Positions 9,606 to 18,375 of a stretch of 64,000 nt of DNA are shown in pieces (within the stretch, counting starts at the first letter, position 1; each line of letters begins with the position of its first letter). The position numbers were made by a program, and so were the translations under genes. Location: positions 26,225 to 90,224 of the forward strand of contig DASTCX010000019.1 in the NCBI GenBank assembly GCA_035710745.1. The letters are read 5' to 3'. A model generated the notes under the pieces. The model saw only the letters and a list, made by a program, of their open reading frames with translations. It made no database searches and was not told the origin of the DNA. This DNA is from Candidatus Eremiobacteraceae bacterium. Its GTDB lineage: Bacteria > Vulcanimicrobiota > Vulcanimicrobiia > Eremiobacterales > Eremiobacteraceae.

Positions 9606-11255
9606 CTATTGCGCGATCCACCACTCCGGTTCGTAGTACATCGTCTGTGTGAAGAACGAGCCGGTCTTCGCCGGATCGACTCCCTCGACGCGCTTGTTGA
9701 TGACGTTGCGGTAGTACGGCGCGACGTCAAACAAGTACGGTACGTCCTGGATGCACAGCTCTTGGATCTGATAATAGTACTTCGCGCGGATGGCCGGGTC
9801 GGTCGCTTCGCGAGCTTGCTCGATGAGCGCATCCATCTTCGGACTGCTGTAGTGCGAGTAGTTGAGCCCGTTCGGGGGCAGCGATTTCGACGAGAGGAAC
9901 TGGTAGACGTCCGGATCGCCGCCGCCGCCGAAGCCGCCGCCGTCGAGCTCGAATTGCCCCTTCGCCTCTTGGTCGAAGTAGACGTTGAACTCGATTTGGT
10001 GCGCGTCGAGCTTGATGCCGATCTTCTGCATGTCCGCCTGGAGCAGCTCGAAGTCTTTGTCGCCGACCGAATTGCCGGCGATGAGATTCGTCTGGATCTC
10101 GAGGCGCTTGCCGTTCTTGTAGCGCCAGCCGTCTTGCCCCATCGTCCAGCCGTCGGCGTCGAGGATCTGGCCTGCCTTTTGCGGATCGAATGGATACGCC
10201 GTGAGCGTCACGGGGTCGAACGCCCACTTTTGCGCGAGCGGTATCGGTGAGAACGCGGGGATGTCTTCCCCGTGGAAGAGCTTTTGCGCTTCGGTGACGC
10301 GGTCGTAACCGTACATCATCGCCTGGCGCACGTGAAGATCGCCGAGGATCGGCGTCGTCAAGTTCGGCACCCACCAATCCCAGTTGTCCGACGGGTTGTG
10401 GATGAGCGTGAATTTCGGGTCGTTCTTGAGCGCGAGCCATTCGGGCGTACCGAGCTGGAACTCGGTGTCGACGTCACCCTTCTGGAGCGCGACCTGCGTC
10501 GCGGTGTCGTTGAGATATTCTTTGAAGTAGATGCGATCGATGTATGGCCGCCCGTGCCACCACGTCTTGTTGCTCAGCATGATGAGGTGGTCGTCGGGTT
10601 TCCATTCGCCGAACGTGTACGGACCGGACGTCACGAGGTGCTTCGTCAGGTCGAGATGCTGCATTTGCGACGGCGGCACGTTGCCGTAGACATGGACCGG
10701 CAGGGGCCCGTGCGGCAGCGACCCGATCGTCGAGAGAAACGGCGCGTTCGGTTGGTACAGGTGATAGACGAGCGTCCATTTGTCGGGCGCCGTCATGCTC
10801 TGGACGATCGCCCAGTCGGAGGCGTACGGCGCGTTCGACGCGGGGTTCGTCTCGAGCGCATGCTCGAACATGAAGTCGGCGCTCGTCAGCGGCACCCCGT
10901 CCGACCATTTCGCGTCGTGGCGGAGATGGAACACGTATGTCCGGCCATCGGGCGAAATCGTCCACGACTGCGCGAGCCACGGAACGACCTTGAAGTTCTC
11001 GTCCTGGTTCGTGAGGCCGTCGTACATGAAGCCGAGCATGTCGGCCGCGCCTTGCGTGTCGGCGTACATCGACAGCATCGTCTTGATGTTCGCGGCGCCG
11101 GAACCGATGCGCAGCTCACCGCCGTAATGCGGCTTGCTCACGACGAGGCCGCCGCCTTGCGGGCCCGTACTCGACGACGTATTGCCGCCGCCCGAGCATG
11201 ACGACGCGATGATCGCTGCGAGTGCGAGCGCTGCAGCCGACGGAGCGTGACGCAT
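9606..11255 (-). CDS. Peptide ABC transporter substrate-binding lipoprotein (SBP_bac_5 family)
   Basis: 549 residues. The signal peptide ends with IIASSCSGGG, a lipobox, so the protein is a lipid-anchored periplasmic receptor. The mature part has family-5 features, for example the region DGRTYVFHLRHDAKWSDGVP. First gene of the importer operon (binding protein, DppB, DppC, DppD, DppF). A GAGGAGAACGTTCC-like leader precedes the ATG. Substrate cannot be read from sequence; an M55 D-aminopeptidase lies 47 kb away but shared function is only speculative. Confidence 0.93.
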   Translation of the reverse strand: MRHAPSAAALALAAIIASSCSGGGNTSSSTGPQGGGLVVSKPHYGGELRIGSGAANIKTMLSMYADTQGAADMLGFMYDGLTNQDENFKVVPWLAQSWTISPDGRTYVFHLRHDAKWSDGVPLTSADFMFEHALETNPASNAPYASDWAIVQSMTAPDKWTLVYHLYQPNAPFLSTIGSLPHGPLPVHVYGNVPPSQMQHLDLTKHLVTSGPYTFGEWKPDDHLIMLSNKTWWHGRPYIDRIYFKEYLNDTATQVALQKGDVDTEFQLGTPEWLALKNDPKFTLIHNPSDNWDWWVPNLTTPILGDLHVRQAMMYGYDRVTEAQKLFHGEDIPAFSPIPLAQKWAFDPVTLTAYPFDPQKAGQILDADGWTMGQDGWRYKNGKRLEIQTNLIAGNSVGDKDFELLQADMQKIGIKLDAHQIEFNVYFDQEAKGQFELDGGGFGGGGDPDVYQFLSSKSLPPNGLNYSHYSSPKMDALIEQAREATDPAIRAKYYYQIQELCIQDVPYLFDVAPYYRNVINKRVEGVDPAKTGSFFTQTMYYEPEWWIAQ

Positions 11256-11278
11256 GGAACGTTCTCCTCTGTTGGACC

Positions 11279-11632
11279 CTAGCGTGTGATCACGAAGTTC
11301 AGGATCGCGAGGAACATGAACGAGACCGCGAAGACCGTCGTGAGCCTCGTGAGCTGTTGCTCGATGCCGAGCCGGCCCTTGTACGCGGATTCCATCCGGC
11401 CGCCGATGCTGCCGGAAAGACCTTCGGTCTTCGTCGTCTGGATCGACATGAGCGCGATGAGGCCGATGACGCTGATGATGAAGAGGATCTGTATAAGGTA
11501 GAGCACGGCGATGTGCTCGCTACCCCATGACGGCCCGGTCGGGACCGCACTTGGAGGAACTGTGACTGCGCCGACCGGCGCCGCCGTAGCGACGGGAGCG
11601 GCGGCTGCGAGGATTGCTAAGAACAAGTGCAA
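11279..11632 (-). CDS. secG: Protein translocase subunit SecG
   Basis: 117 residues. Small component of the SecYEG export channel. Two membrane segments (about residues 40-60 and 95-115) flank a cytoplasmic loop with the family's GLSGSIGG motif. An N-terminal hydrophobic, Ala/Pro/Val-rich stretch before the first conserved segment is longer than usual and may be an extra signal-like helix or reflect a later true start. It ends 23 bases before the peptide-importer operon. Confidence 0.88.
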   Translation of the reverse strand: MHLFLAILAAAAPVATAAPVGAVTVPPSAVPTGPSWGSEHIAVLYLIQILFIISVIGLIALMSIQTTKTEGLSGSIGGRMESAYKGRLGIEQQLTRLTTVFAVSFMFLAILNFVITR

Positions 11633-11718
11633 CGACTCCGCGGAGTGAGGGGCAAACGTTGCTACGGTCGCGCTTTCGCGGCCGTCGCCTCGGACGCTCG
11701 TGGTTCGGAACGGCCCGC

Positions 11719-12480
11719 TTATCTACCTTCGGGACAGGGGTTGCTTTCGAGCCGTTTCAGGAAATCGACGATTAACGCATCGATGAGCCGCAGATTAGGT
11801 TCGATTGTCATGAGATGCGAGCCCGCATCGATGAGTTCTAGCCGTTTATCTTCGCTTGAGGCGCGATCGTATATCTCGCGAGCGCTATCGACCGGCACTG
11901 TGAGATCGCGCACCGAGTGCATGACGAGCAACGGCGCCTTCACCGCGCCGAGCTCTTTGCGGACGCGCGCGAGCACCTCGAGCACGATGTTGACGGCGCC
12001 GATCGTCGTCGACTTGTAGCCGACGACGTTGCCTTGCCACGCCGCGAAGTTCGCCGGCGCGCGCAGGCCGGGAAGCCACTGCTCGATGAGCGGCAACGTC
12101 GCGCGCATCATAGGATAAAGGAAGACGGGCGCTGAGATCGTGACGAGTCCGGCGACCCGCTTGTTCGCTGCGAGGTGCAAGCCGAGCGTGCCGCCGATCG
12201 ATAGACCGACGATGTAGACGCGCTCGAATCGCCGGCACGCTTCGTCGAAGGCGCGCTCTGCCTGGAGCAGATAGTCGTCGGCGGTCGCCTTCTCAAGTTC
12301 GGCGACGTCGGTCGCATGACCGGCGAGCGCTGCGCCGTACACGCCGAAGCCGCTCGCATGAAGCAACTCGCCGAGCGCACGGACTTCGAACGGACTCCCG
12401 GTGAAACCGTGAAACGCTAGGATGCCGGCGCCGCCCTCGCCGAGCACGAACGGCTCACCCCCCTCGATGTACTTCGTCAA
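11719..12480 (-). CDS. Alpha/beta hydrolase, carboxylesterase Est30-like
   Basis: About 253 residues, close to the 247 of Est30-type esterases. Features: FHGFTGSPFEVR oxyanion-loop region, nucleophile elbow GLSIGG, the acid in HSVRDLTVP and the catalytic His in DAGSHLMTIE. Probably hydrolyses short-chain esters in the cytoplasm. The start is taken as TTG 12480, giving the usual N-terminus a few residues before the first strand; no strong ribosome-binding site is visible, so it is uncertain. It follows dxs after a family-2 repeat. Confidence 0.82.
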   Translation of the reverse strand: MTKYIEGGEPFVLGEGGAGILAFHGFTGSPFEVRALGELLHASGFGVYGAALAGHATDVAELEKATADDYLLQAERAFDEACRRFERVYIVGLSIGGTLGLHLAANKRVAGLVTISAPVFLYPMMRATLPLIEQWLPGLRAPANFAAWQGNVVGYKSTTIGAVNIVLEVLARVRKELGAVKAPLLVMHSVRDLTVPVDSAREIYDRASSEDKRLELIDAGSHLMTIEPNLRLIDALIVDFLKRLESNPCPEGR

Positions 12481-12526
12481 TCTCGAGTCACGATATGGGG
12501 TGGAGCGGTCTCGCCACGCGCAGCAC

Positions 12527-14467
12527 TCATGTGGTACGCCGAGCGAAGCTCGGCTCTCGTTGACCGACGATCGCTCGCACAGCCTTGACGATGCCGGCTT
12601 CGTCGAGCCCGCACTCCTTACGCTGCGCGGCCTGCGTCGCATGGCTTATGAATTCTTCCGGAATCCCGAGCCGCACGACGCGCGAAGTGATCCCGCGGTC
12701 CGAGAGCGCCTCGAGCACCGCCGAACCGAAGCCGCCCGCGAGGCTGTGCTCTTCTACCGTGACGATAGCCTTGTGCGTGCGTGCAAGCTTCTCGATCAGC
12801 TCGATATCGAGCGGCCGGATGAAGCGCGCGTTGACGACCGTCGTGTCGATGCCATCCCCAGCGAGAACGTTTGTCGCCCCGAGCGCAGCCTCGACGCAGA
12901 TGCCGGTTGCGACGATCGCGACTCCTTCGCGCTCGCCGTGTCGCAGCACGTGCGCCTTGCCGAATTCAAGCGCAACCGGATCCGGACGATCGTCGCGCTT
13001 AGCGCTCGAACCGCGCGGATAGCGGATCGCGACCGGACCTGTGTGCTTCGCTCCATCAGCGGTCGTGCCGTCGTGCAGCGCGTGACCGTAACGCAGCATC
13101 ATCCGCAGCTCGTCTTCGGTCGACGGCGCCATGATGACGACGTTCGGCAACGTCCGCAGGTACGCGATATCGTAGGCGCCTTGATGCGTCTTCCCATCGT
13201 CGCCGACGAGTCCCGCACGATCGATGCAGAACGTCACCGGCAGCGATTGCACGCTGACATCGTGGACGATCTGATCGTATGCGCGTTGGAGGAAGGTCGA
13301 GTAGATCGCGACGAGCGGCCGCAAACCCGCGGCCGACGCGCCCGCTGCGAAACACGTCGCGTGTGCCTCGGCGATGCCGACGTCGAAGAAACGCGCCGGA
13401 TAGGCCTTGGCGAACTCTTTCAGGCCGGTACCATCTGGCATCGCCGCTGTGATGGCTATGATGCGCGGATCGTGCGCCGCCATCTGTGCGGCTTCGTTCG
13501 CGAACGTCGACGCGAACGTCGTGCCGGATTTCTTGGCGAACTCGCCCGTCACGGGATCGAACGCTGCGACGCCGTGGAAGGTCCTCGCATCACCTTGCGC
13601 CGGCTCGAAACCCATGCCCTTGACCGTGAGAATGTGGAGGAGCACCGGACCTTCGACTTTCGTGCACGCGCGCAACGCGTCGATGAGGAAGTTGACGTCG
13701 TGGCCGTTGCACGGTCCGATATACGTGAAGCCCATCTCTTCGAACACGACCGACGCTTTGGGCAGCGGCGACACGGTTTTCCGGCCCGCTGTTTCGGCGG
13801 AGCGGATCGCCTTCGTCGCGACTTGGCCGAAGGGCAACCGGCTAAGAACGCGCTTCGTGAGGTCGGCGGTGTGGACGACGAGCGGATGCGCGCGCAGCAT
13901 ACTGAGATAGGTCGACATCGCGCCGACGTTCGGAGCGATGCTGAATTCGTTGTCGTTCAGGACGACGATGAAGTTCGTCTTCAGCTGGCCGGCGTTGTTG
14001 ATCGCTTCGTAGGCGAGACCGCCCGTGAGCGCTCCGTCGCCGACGACCGCGACGACCCGCTCGTCACGGCCGGCGAGGTCGCGCGCGGTCGCCATGCCGA
14101 GCGCCGCCGAGATCGCGGTCGACGCGTGCGCGGTGCCGAAGTGGTCGTGCGGGCTCTCGCCTCGCTCGGGAAATCCGGCGATGCCGCCTTGTTGTCTCAG
14201 CGAATCGAAGCGGCCGTTGCGCCCGGTGAGCATTTTGTGCGCGTACGTCTGGTGGCCGACGTCCCACACGATTTTATCGTCGGGCGATGAGAAGACGTAG
14301 TGGAGCGCGAGTGTCAGCTCGACGACACCGAGGTTCGGCGCCACGTGCCCACCATTCCGCGCGCAGACTTCGACGATGCGCGCGCGCAGTTCATGCGCGA
14401 GTTGCGGCAGTTCGGCACGCGTCAGTTTCTTGAGATCGTCGGGTCCGTCGATGCGTTCGAGTTGCAT
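12527..14467 (-). CDS. dxs: 1-deoxy-D-xylulose-5-phosphate synthase
   Basis: First enzyme of the non-mevalonate isoprenoid pathway (pyruvate plus glyceraldehyde 3-phosphate). 646 residues from ATG 14467, with the thiamine-diphosphate motif GDGALTGG...NN and the C-terminal transketolase region (DRAGLVGDDGKTHQG). ATG 14467 (MQLERIDGP) matches the usual N-terminus and has AAGG before it; GTG 14503 is an alternative. The last residues (EPSFARRTT) are encoded by a family-2 palindrome at 12538-12554, so the repeat has replaced or extended the natural C-terminus. Confidence 0.95.
   Translation of the reverse strand: MQLERIDGPDDLKKLTRAELPQLAHELRARIVEVCARNGGHVAPNLGVVELTLALHYVFSSPDDKIVWDVGHQTYAHKMLTGRNGRFDSLRQQGGIAGFPERGESPHDHFGTAHASTAISAALGMATARDLAGRDERVVAVVGDGALTGGLAYEAINNAGQLKTNFIVVLNDNEFSIAPNVGAMSTYLSMLRAHPLVVHTADLTKRVLSRLPFGQVATKAIRSAETAGRKTVSPLPKASVVFEEMGFTYIGPCNGHDVNFLIDALRACTKVEGPVLLHILTVKGMGFEPAQGDARTFHGVAAFDPVTGEFAKKSGTTFASTFANEAAQMAAHDPRIIAITAAMPDGTGLKEFAKAYPARFFDVGIAEAHATCFAAGASAAGLRPLVAIYSTFLQRAYDQIVHDVSVQSLPVTFCIDRAGLVGDDGKTHQGAYDIAYLRTLPNVVIMAPSTEDELRMMLRYGHALHDGTTADGAKHTGPVAIRYPRGSSAKRDDRPDPVALEFGKAHVLRHGEREGVAIVATGICVEAALGATNVLAGDGIDTTVVNARFIRPLDIELIEKLARTHKAIVTVEEHSLAGGFGSAVLEALSDRGITSRVVRLGIPEEFISHATQAAQRKECGLDEAGIVKAVRAIVGQREPSFARRTT
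12538..12554 (+). repeat. Family-2 REP-like palindrome inside the 3' end of dxs
   Basis: GCCGAGCGAAGCTCGGC preceded by ATGTGGTAC on the plus strand. It lies within the last ten codons of dxs, whose stop codon at 12527-12529 is in the repeat's conserved flank. Confidence 0.9.
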
Positions 14468-14519
14468 AGCCTTATACGGTTCAACGGCGTCGTCGTAGCC
14501 CACCCGCTGTATTTAATGT

Positions 14520-14551
14520 ACTTTGTATCACAAAGTTAATCATATTGTCAA
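14520..14551 (-). promoter_or_regulatory. dxs promoter with overlapping palindromic operator
   Basis: On the minus strand TTGACA (14551-14546) and TACAAA (14527-14522) are separated by 18 bases. A perfect 17-base palindrome, ACTTTGT-ATC-ACAAAGT at 14520-14536, covers the -10 element, so a bound repressor would block dxs transcription. The regulator is unknown. Confidence 0.5.
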
Positions 14552-14563
14552 TCGAAAAGCGAC

Positions 14564-14592
14564 TTTACACGGTTTTGCGAGCGGGCTATAAT
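14564..14592 (+). promoter_or_regulatory. Promoter of the PAP2-like gene, probably leaderless transcript
   Basis: TTTACA (14564-14569), 17-base spacer, TATAAT (14587-14592). The ATG at 14601 lies only eight bases after the -10 box, so the transcript should start at or within about two bases of the ATG. Divergent from the dxs promoter. Confidence 0.7.
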
Positions 14593-14600
14593 GGGGAAGT

Positions 14601-15260
14601 ATGCGCGATCCGCAGGCGCCGCAGACCGAGCGACCAGGGACCGGCGGCGTTTACGTCATCCGAGAGCGGCGTGCCGCGACCGAATTCGCGCGCGCGCTCT
14701 CGACGATCTTCAACCCGTTCCTCACCGCGACGGGTCTCTTCATCATCGTCGCGCACGCGTTCGCGCATCACTCGACGCCTGAGTTCTGGATCTACTCGAC
14801 CATCGGCGTCGTCTGCTTCACCGTCGCCCCTTTGACGTTCATCCTCTACCTCTATCTCACCGGACGCATCTCCGACTTCGATATCTCGGAGCGGCCCGAG
14901 CGCGAACGCGTCTTCGCCGGTTTCGTCGTGATCTATCTCATCGCCGCGGTCGGGCTTTCGCTCGCGCACGCGCCGGTGCAGCTCCAGGCGATCACGTGGG
15001 GTTCGTGGGGCACCGCGCTCGAGACGATGGTCATCACGCGCTCGTGGAAGATCAGCACCCACGCGCTCGGAATCGCAGGCCCATTCGCTGCGATGTTCGT
15101 CTTCTTCCAATTCCAGCCGCTGCCGTACGTCGCGCTCGTTCCGCTCGTCGGCTGGGCTCGGGTCCATCTGCGCAGCCACACGCTTGCGCAAGTGCTCGGC
15201 GGCGTCGCGCTCGCGATCGCAAACACGGCGATCTTCTTCCGCCTCTTCCATCTACTTTAA
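14601..15260 (+). CDS. PAP2-like phosphatase family membrane protein
   Basis: 219 residues with about five or six membrane segments. It has a relaxed form of the PAP2 phosphatase motifs: KISTHALG in place of PSGH, and WARVHLRSHTLAQV, where R-x5-H is kept but the final Asp is replaced by Gln. DISERPERER after the second segment is typical of a sub-group of these proteins. It may dephosphorylate lipid phosphates such as undecaprenyl phosphates, but the altered motifs make activity uncertain. Transcribed divergently from dxs, an isoprenoid gene, which is suggestive. Confidence 0.7.
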   Translation: MRDPQAPQTERPGTGGVYVIRERRAATEFARALSTIFNPFLTATGLFIIVAHAFAHHSTPEFWIYSTIGVVCFTVAPLTFILYLYLTGRISDFDISERPERERVFAGFVVIYLIAAVGLSLAHAPVQLQAITWGSWGTALETMVITRSWKISTHALGIAGPFAAMFVFFQFQPLPYVALVPLVGWARVHLRSHTLAQVLGGVALAIANTAIFFRLFHLL

Positions 15261-15281
15261 CGGCTGCGATAAGGAATGGGA

Positions 15282-15455
15282 GCGGTCGAGATTCATCTCG
15301 ACCGCCGCGGTCTGACATCTCGCCATGTAGCGGTCGAGCTTTAGCTCGACCGTAGACGGCCTTTCCCTTGCAAGACCGCGGCGGTCGACCGTAAAGGTCG
15401 ACCGCTCCATTCTTCCCTATGCAAGACCGCGGCGGTCGAGCTAAAGCTCGACCGC
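15282..15455. repeat. Cluster of four family-1 REP-like palindromes
   Basis: Copies at 15282-15305 (GAGATT variant, plus orientation), 15330-15352 (GAGCTTT variant, plus), 15381-15405 (GACC variant, minus) and 15432-15455 (GAGCTAAA variant, minus). They lie between the convergent ends of the PAP2-like gene and murI. The last copy overlaps the first base of the murI stop codon. The two central copies face each other. Confidence 0.93.
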
Positions 15456-16243
15456 TACAGTCCCACGTGGTGTGCCGTCGCGACGGGCGCACCCATCAAG
15501 AGCGACGCGCTTGTTGCGAAGGCCGTCGGATCGCCGCTGACTTCGAAGTCGATTGAGCCCCTTTGCGGCTCGAACTCGGATAAGATCTGCGCGGCATCGC
15601 GGCCGACCGCTTCGCCCGGATCGACGATGCGCACGCCCGGACCGAGGGCCTCGCGAAACCATTTCGTCAAGTGTGGGAAGTGCGTGCAGCCAAGCACGAC
15701 GGTGTCGCATTTCGCTCGCAGAAACGACTCGCAGCATGCGGCGACTGCGGCTCGCGCTTCTTCCGTCGCCCAGTCGCCGCGCTCGACGATCGGCACGAGG
15801 GCTGGAGCGCCGATGCTCGTCACAACGGCATCCGCGCGCATGGAACGGATCCCCCGATCGAAGACGCCGCTCTTCGCGGTCGCGTTCGTCGCGACGACGC
15901 CGATCGCGCCCGAGCGCGACGCCTCGACCGCAGACCGCGCGCCAGGCCCGACCAGCCCCAAAAGCGGCACGCCGATATCGGGCCAGCCGAGCTTGTCGAA
16001 CGCCGAGCACGTCGTGCCGCACGCGATCGCGATCATCGCCGGCTCACGCTCCATGAGATGCGCGATGATGCGTCGCGCAAAACCTGAAACTTCTTCGAGC
16101 GTTCGATCGCCGTACGGCACGTGTGCCGTATCCGCGAAATAGACGACGTCCGTCGCGTCGATGGACGAGCGGACGGCGTTGAGCACGGTCAGTCCGCCGA
16201 GGCCGGAATCGAACATGCCTAGGCGTCGTGGTCGTCGAGCCAT
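15455..16243 (-). CDS. murI: Glutamate racemase
   Basis: Provides D-glutamate for peptidoglycan. 262 residues with the canonical FDSGLGGLTVL (about residues 10-20), PYGDR, and the second catalytic Cys in LGCTHFPHL. The first Cys motif reads ACGTTCSAF instead of the common ACNTA, so the Asn is Gly here. Third gene of a cell-wall operon after the GerMN protein and the amidase (5-base gap). Its TAG stop is the GTAG of a family-1 repeat. Confidence 0.93.
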   Translation of the reverse strand: MARRPRRLGMFDSGLGGLTVLNAVRSSIDATDVVYFADTAHVPYGDRTLEEVSGFARRIIAHLMEREPAMIAIACGTTCSAFDKLGWPDIGVPLLGLVGPGARSAVEASRSGAIGVVATNATAKSGVFDRGIRSMRADAVVTSIGAPALVPIVERGDWATEEARAAVAACCESFLRAKCDTVVLGCTHFPHLTKWFREALGPGVRIVDPGEAVGRDAAQILSEFEPQRGSIDFEVSGDPTAFATSASLLMGAPVATAHHVGL

Positions 16244-16248
16244 GGATC

Positions 16249-18375
16249 CTACGGCTTCGGAGCGCCGGGCGGCTGCTGCGGCCGCGCTTGCCCCACGGGC
16301 GTTGGCGGGCCACCGGTGAAATCGGCGATGCCGCGCGCGATGCCTGCTGCGATCTGATCGAGGAACGATTGGCGTGCGAGCAGCGTCGCATCGTGCGGGT
16401 TGCTCAGGTACGCCGCTTCGACGAGGATCGACGGCATCATCGTGTGGTGGATGACGTAGAAGTTATTGCGGATGACGCCGTCGTCGGTGATGCCGCTCGC
16501 TGTGATCATGTCGTTCTCCACCGTCTGCGCGAGCGCTCGATCGGTCGGGTGCCAAAAGTAGGTCGTTCCGCCGTTTGGCGCGGACGAGACCGACGAATTG
16601 ATATGGATGCTGACGAACAGCCGCGCGCCGGCCGCGTTCGCGACGTCGCAACGCGCTTGAAGCTCTTGCGCGTCGGTGCCGTCCGGAGGGCCGACTTCGT
16701 AGTCACCGTCGCGCGTCATGACGACGTGCCACCCCTGACGCTTCAGATCGGCTTCGAGACGCTGCGCGATGTTGAGCGTGATGTGGCTTTCCGTCAGGCC
16801 ATACCCGGTGTTGAGCGATCCGGGATCATTGCCGCCGTGGCCGGGATCGATGACGATGAGCGTCGGGTCGGTCCGCGCCGGTAACGCGGGCTGCGCCGAC
16901 GGCGGCGACGACGCCTGTGCCGTCGCGAAGGTGTTGCCGATGCCGGCAAGAGCCGCATCGGGAGCCGGTGGCTGGTTCTCGATCTCGATGCCGAGCTGGT
17001 TCGGCGAGCCCGCGATCGTTCCGACGCGGACGTCGATCGCTTGCGTCGGCGTGATCGAGACGCGCACGACCTGATCCGGATCGAGCGCGTGCTGACTCAC
17101 CTTGATCTCTTTGATGAAGGCGAGCTTCGATAGAAGCGTCTGCGCCGGGCCTACCAAGACCGCACGATCGATGTCGAGCCAGTAGCGATCGTCCGGATCG
17201 CCGAGCCGATGCCATTCGAACGCGACCGGTCCGGTCAACGTCAACGTGATTCGCGTGCCGGTCGGCGCCTCGGCGACGCTCACGTCCGTGATCTTCTGCG
17301 TCGTCAGCGGCGGCATCGAAGCGCTAGGCGTTCCGGGCGAGCCGGAAGGCGACGGCACTGATGGCGATTCGCCTGCGCCGAGCGGCTCCGCCGTCGCGAT
17401 ACCGCTCGGTGCACCAGGTGATGAGGACGTCGCCACCGTTGGTTCGACGGTCGGCGATGGACTAGGCGGAACGGGCGTCGGAGGCGCCGGCGTGTTCTTC
17501 GGCAGCGGTGGGGGCGTCTGCAGCGGCGTCACCGCGACGTGGACCGACGATGGCGTCGAAGCCGGTGTCGCGGCGCGCAGCTGCGCGGCGTCGCGCGCGA
17601 TGACGACATCGACCGCGGCTCCCGAGCCAACTCGACGCGACGCGAACGTCGCCGCGTGCTTCAACGAGATAGAGACGGCGGTCGTCGGGTAGCCGGGTGG
17701 CCCGGACTCGCTGACGTCGGCCCCAGTCGCCAACCCAGCGGCGATCGGCTGCGATCCGGCGGCGTCAGTGCCGAAGCCTGGAAACGAAACGGTGAGCGTA
17801 TGCGCGCGAGCGCTGTTCGCGTACGACGAATGCCATGTAAGCGGCGCCGAGCCTTCGATGCGCACGATCGTCACGGCCCCTTCGCGACGCGGCGTCACCG
17901 ACACGATCTGCGGAACGAAGACGTAGCCGCCGCGAAAGCCGCGCACGCCGAGATCGAGCGCTTTCGCGAGCGGCACGAGCGGCAGATAGAGCTCGGAGCC
18001 GGAGTTGAACGGTGCGAACGGCATCGATACCGGCACGCCGTCGACGCTCACGGCGTCGCTTCCGAGCGTGAAGGTGATGAGCTTGCCGTCGCCTCGCGTG
18101 ATCGCGACGAAGCGCGTGCCCGGCTGCCACGACGAGCGTGCGCCGACCGCCGCGAGCATCGCATGCAATCCTGAGTCGTCGACCTGCGTCACCGGGTCGC
18201 CGTACGTGATGCCGAGATGCGCGAACGCGATCTGGCGCCCGAGCACCCACACTTGCGCTTTTGTCGGCGTCACTGCGGGTCCGAGCGCGAGCGCAGGCGT
18301 CAGCGGTACGAGCGCGCACGCGAGAGCGCATAAGAGCGCGAGTGATACGCGCCCTTTTCTGACGACTGCCGTCAC
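16249..18375 (-). CDS. N-acetylmuramoyl-L-alanine amidase with AMIN domain
   Basis: 708 residues, exported (signal peptide residues 1-30). An N-terminal copper-amine-oxidase-N-like/AMIN-like region is followed by a long Pro/Ser/Thr/Gly-rich linker (about 270-370), a second AMIN-like domain and an Amidase_3 zinc domain (IVIDPGHGGNDPG; SIHINSS; ILVEAAYLSNP). Splits peptide stems from glycan strands during cell separation or remodelling. Starts in a 4-base overlap with the GerMN gene and ends 5 bases before murI, so the three are probably one operon. Confidence 0.93.
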   Translation of the reverse strand: MTAVVRKGRVSLALLCALACALVPLTPALALGPAVTPTKAQVWVLGRQIAFAHLGITYGDPVTQVDDSGLHAMLAAVGARSSWQPGTRFVAITRGDGKLITFTLGSDAVSVDGVPVSMPFAPFNSGSELYLPLVPLAKALDLGVRGFRGGYVFVPQIVSVTPRREGAVTIVRIEGSAPLTWHSSYANSARAHTLTVSFPGFGTDAAGSQPIAAGLATGADVSESGPPGYPTTAVSISLKHAATFASRRVGSGAAVDVVIARDAAQLRAATPASTPSSVHVAVTPLQTPPPLPKNTPAPPTPVPPSPSPTVEPTVATSSSPGAPSGIATAEPLGAGESPSVPSPSGSPGTPSASMPPLTTQKITDVSVAEAPTGTRITLTLTGPVAFEWHRLGDPDDRYWLDIDRAVLVGPAQTLLSKLAFIKEIKVSQHALDPDQVVRVSITPTQAIDVRVGTIAGSPNQLGIEIENQPPAPDAALAGIGNTFATAQASSPPSAQPALPARTDPTLIVIDPGHGGNDPGSLNTGYGLTESHITLNIAQRLEADLKRQGWHVVMTRDGDYEVGPPDGTDAQELQARCDVANAAGARLFVSIHINSSVSSAPNGGTTYFWHPTDRALAQTVENDMITASGITDDGVIRNNFYVIHHTMMPSILVEAAYLSNPHDATLLARQSFLDQIAAGIARGIADFTGGPPTPVGQARPQQPPGAPKP

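Noticed and set aside
15282..15455. Ordinary Rho-independent terminators
   Set aside because: The hairpins lack T-runs and the same sequence recurs across the window with a fixed 5' tetranucleotide, which fits REP elements better, although they may also end transcription.
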